A DNA stretch of 64,000 nt, taken from assembly GCF_900215605.1 (NCBI RefSeq), contig NZ_OBEL01000005.1, forward strand, positions 1 to 64,000, written 5' to 3'. The position numbers were made by a program, and so were the translations under genes. Position 1 is the stretch's first letter; every line of letters begins with the position of its first letter. This DNA comes from Cohaesibacter gelatinilyticus. Its GTDB lineage: Bacteria; Pseudomonadota; Alphaproteobacteria; Rhizobiales; Cohaesibacteraceae. Positions 61,599 to 64,000 of this stretch are shown here, in pieces. Under the pieces are notes generated by a model that was not told the origin of the DNA, did not search any database, and saw only the letters and a list, made by a program, of their open reading frames with translations.

Positions 61599-62675
61599 CT
61601 ATCCCAATGCTTTTGCCAGGCTTTTGCGCATCTGTACAAAACGCATGGCTCGTTGGGAAGAGCCCAGATCCAGAACTTTATAGCGTTCCACGCTGCGCGC
61701 TACCATGGAATCCGGCAAATGCAGTTTGGTACAGCGCATCGAGATCAAGCGTGTATAGGTCGCTTCCGTCACATCGGTGGACTTGCAGAGAATGGCGATG
61801 GCCTCATCCTTGATCTGATAGAAGGCATTGGAAACAGCGGCCTCTTCAATCTCGGAAATGGCTGACAGGGACATGATGATATCTTGGGTACGATCGCCTT
61901 CGATCAAATGATCAAGCGCATCAGAAAATGGAGTTTTACCCGCCTTCACATCATTGATCAGAATTTTCGCTTCGATCCGGCCCTTTTTCCCGGCCAGCTT
62001 TTCTTTCACCATGGCTTTCTGGGCTTGTCCTACCAATGCCTCGGCTTCTTCGGCAGAATTCTCAAACAACCATGCCAGACGGCGTTTCCCCTCTTCAGGA
62101 AGAAGGGGTAACAAATTCTCCGCTACGCTTGCAGGAATGTCGGGACGCCCACAAAGACTGGCCTGCAAAACTGCATCATCGGCTGCATTGTCTACGAGCT
62201 TGTTGAAACCATTCTCGGTAATTTCTGCGCCATGGTTTTGCGAAACTTTATGCCAGACCTCTCGGGTACCATTTTCAATCAGAGCATCAGTTACGGTCCC
62301 GCTGAGATGATCGCGCTGGGCGATAGACACAAGATGTTCAGGGGAGAGTTTTTGGGAAAATTCCACAAAGTCATCATCGGTCAGAACCGGTGAATGTTGA
62401 AGCATCGGACCAGCCACGGCAACTTCATCCTGAGCCAGTTGGCGAGCGACCTCAGGTGGCAAATCGGATCTTGGTGCGGCGCGCTGTGAAAAGTCCGTTC
62501 GCCCTTCCAGGTCGATATCATTCAGCATTTTCAACACGATATCGCGAAAAATCAGAGCTTCTTGTTGAGTATGATGCTCCGCACCATCAAAGAACAAATC
62601 GGCTACCTTGCCAAGCAATTCGCGCCGCTTGTCACTGGACTTTTCCCGCGCCAAATCTGCAATCGTGTCTAACAT
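61599..62675 (-). CDS. DUF2336 domain protein
   Basis: This 358-residue cytoplasmic all-helical protein opens with ADLAREKSSDKRRELLGKV and continues through HEAT-like helical repeats (HLVSIAQRDHLSGTV, LVDNAADDAVLQA, LCGRPDIPASVAENL). This is the DUF2336 pattern, found mainly in alphaproteobacteria, with no firmly known function. GAGGTGA lies before the ATG. It appears monocistronic and shares a terminator with the proV-type gene. Confidence 0.8.
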   Translation of the reverse strand: MLDTIADLAREKSSDKRRELLGKVADLFFDGAEHHTQQEALIFRDIVLKMLNDIDLEGRTDFSQRAAPRSDLPPEVARQLAQDEVAVAGPMLQHSPVLTDDDFVEFSQKLSPEHLVSIAQRDHLSGTVTDALIENGTREVWHKVSQNHGAEITENGFNKLVDNAADDAVLQASLCGRPDIPASVAENLLPLLPEEGKRRLAWLFENSAEEAEALVGQAQKAMVKEKLAGKKGRIEAKILINDVKAGKTPFSDALDHLIEGDRTQDIIMSLSAISEIEEAAVSNAFYQIKDEAIAILCKSTDVTEATYTRLISMRCTKLHLPDSMVARSVERYKVLDLGSSQRAMRFVQMRKSLAKALG

Positions 62676-62756
62676 TGCCTAATCACCTCAAATTGTTAGT
62701 GATTAGCCTAAAACCATGCTTCTAAAATACCGTTAATGGGCAGGCACTTGTTCAAG

Positions 62757-62788
62757 AAAAAAGGTCGGAAACCCAATGATTTCCGACC
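62757..62788 (-). terminator. rho-independent terminator of the RTX gene
   Basis: On the minus strand GGTCGGAAA pairs with TTTCCGACC around an 8-nt loop and is followed by six T. It lies 49 bp beyond the RTX stop codon. Confidence 0.88.
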
Positions 62789-62837
62789 CTGATGCTTGAT
62801 ATGTACCAGATCCACCAATCAGGTGCATCCGGCAGAG

Positions 62838-64000
62838 TTACCACTCGATCTTCTCGATATTCTCAAATTCGATGCTCGATCCATCGCTGAAGGTGATAAT
62901 TCCTTCTGCACCATCCGACAGATCAATGGTGTCGTCACCATTGACCAGGAAGGAGCCGTTGGAAACAGTCAGCGTCCAGTCGGAACCATAATCAAGATCA
63001 CTGCCACCTGCGGCCTCGCGCAATTCGATGACATCGGTCCAACTATCCGTGCCACTTCCTCCATGGCCATCAATCTGATCATTGCCTTCCCCCATACGGA
63101 AAACAAACAGATCATCGCCTTCACCGCCACGCAAGGTGTCATTACCCAGTCCGCCTTCTATGATGTCATTTCCAGCGCCGCCATCAATCACATCATTTCC
63201 TGAGTGGCCATAAAGAGTATCATTGCCGCCCAGACCGTTCAGAATATCATTGCCATCCTGTCCGCGTAGGGTGTCGTTATTCTCTACAGTCTGATCCGCC
63301 TCTTGATACCGAACTTCCTTGATTTGGAAATCAGAACCATCAGACCCATCATTTTGCAGATTTCCGGTGAATTTGATCTGATCAAAGGATTGCCCCGGAT
63401 TGATTGTGACCGTGCCTGTTCCGCTTCCCGATGTGCTTTCAGAGAAATCACCTTCGGCAACCAGAGTACCATCGTTATAAACGGCCCAATGACCACTTTC
63501 GCCATAGCTGCTGGTGTAAAGATGCTGGAAGTCGAAACTCGCGGAACTGACGTCATTGTCAAAGTCGATGGCAAGAGTTTCGGATTCTCCCGAGGCCTTG
63601 TCATAGGCCAATTGAGAAGCCATACCACTGTCTGTATCTGAAACCGTGCCATTGACGCCAAGGGCACCATCCCAAACCTCGACATTTGCCGCACTGGCGC
63701 CCGTCAAGCTTCCGCCTGAAACATTCTGACCGGTAACGGTAAACCCACTGTTGGTTTGGGACCAGTTGGTGCTATTGATCGCGCCATTCGCGCCACTGGC
63801 TGTACTGGTGGTGCCATCAAGAGAAAGGCCGGTAGCAGGTGCCTCGACATAGAGATCGATGGTTCCAGAGGTGCTTGCTGTGTCACCTGTGGCTGTCTCT
63901 GTGGCTGTTGCGGTCACTTGCAAAGCAATTTCGCCGCTATAATTGGCTGGTGGCGTCGCTTCAAGCGTGCTCAGGTCCCAACTTTCAATATTGGGGCTCT
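62838..64000 (-). CDS. C-terminal part of a large RTX/VCBS-type secreted protein (5' end outside window)
   Basis: The reading frame stays open to the window end, so at least 387 residues of a longer protein are present. In order they show a bacterial Ig/cadherin-like repeat end ([19 protein letters not shown] at the window edge), a beta-rich domain, and about five to six Ca-binding RTX nonapeptides (GGxGxDxxx, for example [13 protein letters not shown] and [11 protein letters not shown]). A C-terminal region typical of type I secretion substrates follows. Expected to be exported by a type I ABC secretion system and to act as adhesin or surface protein. No secretion genes are in the window. 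An apparent start near 63923 is a TTG inside the frame and not a real start. Confidence 0.87.
   Translation of the reverse strand, partial: SPNIESWDLSTLEATPPANYSGEIALQVTATATETATGDTASTSGTIDLYVEAPATGLSLDGTTSTASGANGAINSTNWSQTNSGFTVTGQNVSGGSLTGASAANVEVWDGALGVNGTVSDTDSGMASQLAYDKASGESETLAIDFDNDVSSASFDFQHLYTSSYGESGHWAVYNDGTLVAEGDFSESTSGSGTGTVTINPGQSFDQIKFTGNLQNDGSDGSDFQIKEVRYQEADQTVENNDTLRGQDGNDILNGLGGNDTLYGHSGNDVIDGGAGNDIIEGGLGNDTLRGGEGDDLFVFRMGEGNDQIDGHGGSGTDSWTDVIELREAAGGSDLDYGSDWTLTVSNGSFLVNGDDTIDLSDGAEGIITFSDGSSIEFENIEKIEW

Noticed and set aside
1-64000. CRISPR arrays, tRNA or rRNA genes, insertion sequences, prophage
   Set aside because: Looked for throughout; no regular spacer repeats, cloverleaf-type sequence, transposase or phage protein was seen.

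Overview
The window reads as a contiguous chromosomal segment of an alphaproteobacterium, most likely of the order Hyphomicrobiales (Rhizobiales). The best support is the block from 51.4 to 57.6 kb: pckA diverging from a ChvI-ChvG-type two-component pair, followed by a short HPr kinase, an EIIA-Man-type protein and HPr. This is a hallmark gene order of that group. Other support comes from a DUF2336 protein, two copies of an intergenic palindromic repeat of the rhizobial type, and many solute-binding-protein-dependent transporters (ABC peptide, TRAP, Liv-type, ProXWV-type). Respiration of S- or N-oxides and betaine-type uptake would suit a marine or brackish member, but that is inference. No rRNA, tRNA, CRISPR array, insertion sequence or prophage was seen.

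Layout. 0-9 kb: an S/N-oxide respiration locus. A pentaheme TorC/DorC cytochrome, a TorD/DorD chaperone, a molybdenum reductase of the DorA/TorA family and an extra small monoheme cytochrome lie on the minus strand. A TorR-type regulator diverges from them, and a soluble hybrid kinase converges on it. 9-17 kb: a LysR regulator diverges from a complete peptide ABC operon (binding protein, two permeases, two ATPases) that ends with an M19 dipeptidase. 17-21.5 kb: a YchJ-like protein, a MarR regulator, and a divergent TRAP dicarboxylate-type transporter (P, Q, M). 21.5-25 kb: an aromatic/aspartate-type aminotransferase, an omega-amino-acid aminotransferase, and a divergent XRE-cupin regulator.

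25-33.5 kb: an accessory nitrogen-compound locus. A glutamine-synthetase-like ligase and an RpiR regulator face a Liv-type importer whose permease and ATPase (LivM-LivG) are fused. The importer is followed by an N-formylglutamate-amidohydrolase-like enzyme and a cysteine hydrolase of the isochorismatase family. 33.6-50 kb: mainly housekeeping and mixed genes. These are a CHASE2-PAS-GGDEF-EAL protein with a degenerate GGDEF motif, an MsbA-like ABC exporter, a YgjP-like metalloprotease, PBP1A, an acyltransferase, DNA polymerase I, a GNAT enzyme behind a sigma-54-like promoter, DUF1801, a class II amidotransferase, a choice-of-anchor I protein and a nitroreductase.

50-64 kb: methionine aminopeptidase, a hairpin-rich non-coding stretch, then the pckA/chvIG/hprK/ptsM/ptsH block. 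After these come a betaine-type ABC importer with a structured leader, a DUF2336 protein, and the C-terminal part of a large RTX-repeat protein cut off by the window end.

The most interesting items are four. First, a stand-alone copy of the TorC C-terminal heme domain sits beside a cytosolic (not membrane) TorS-type kinase, with helically phased TGTAAA repeats before both torC and torA. Second, the fused Liv transporter carries amide-cleaving and amide-forming enzymes. Third, the betaine-type transporter has a leader with mutually exclusive hairpins. Fourth, there is a cluster of near-perfect hairpins after map. All function calls rest on reading motifs by eye; no database search was possible.
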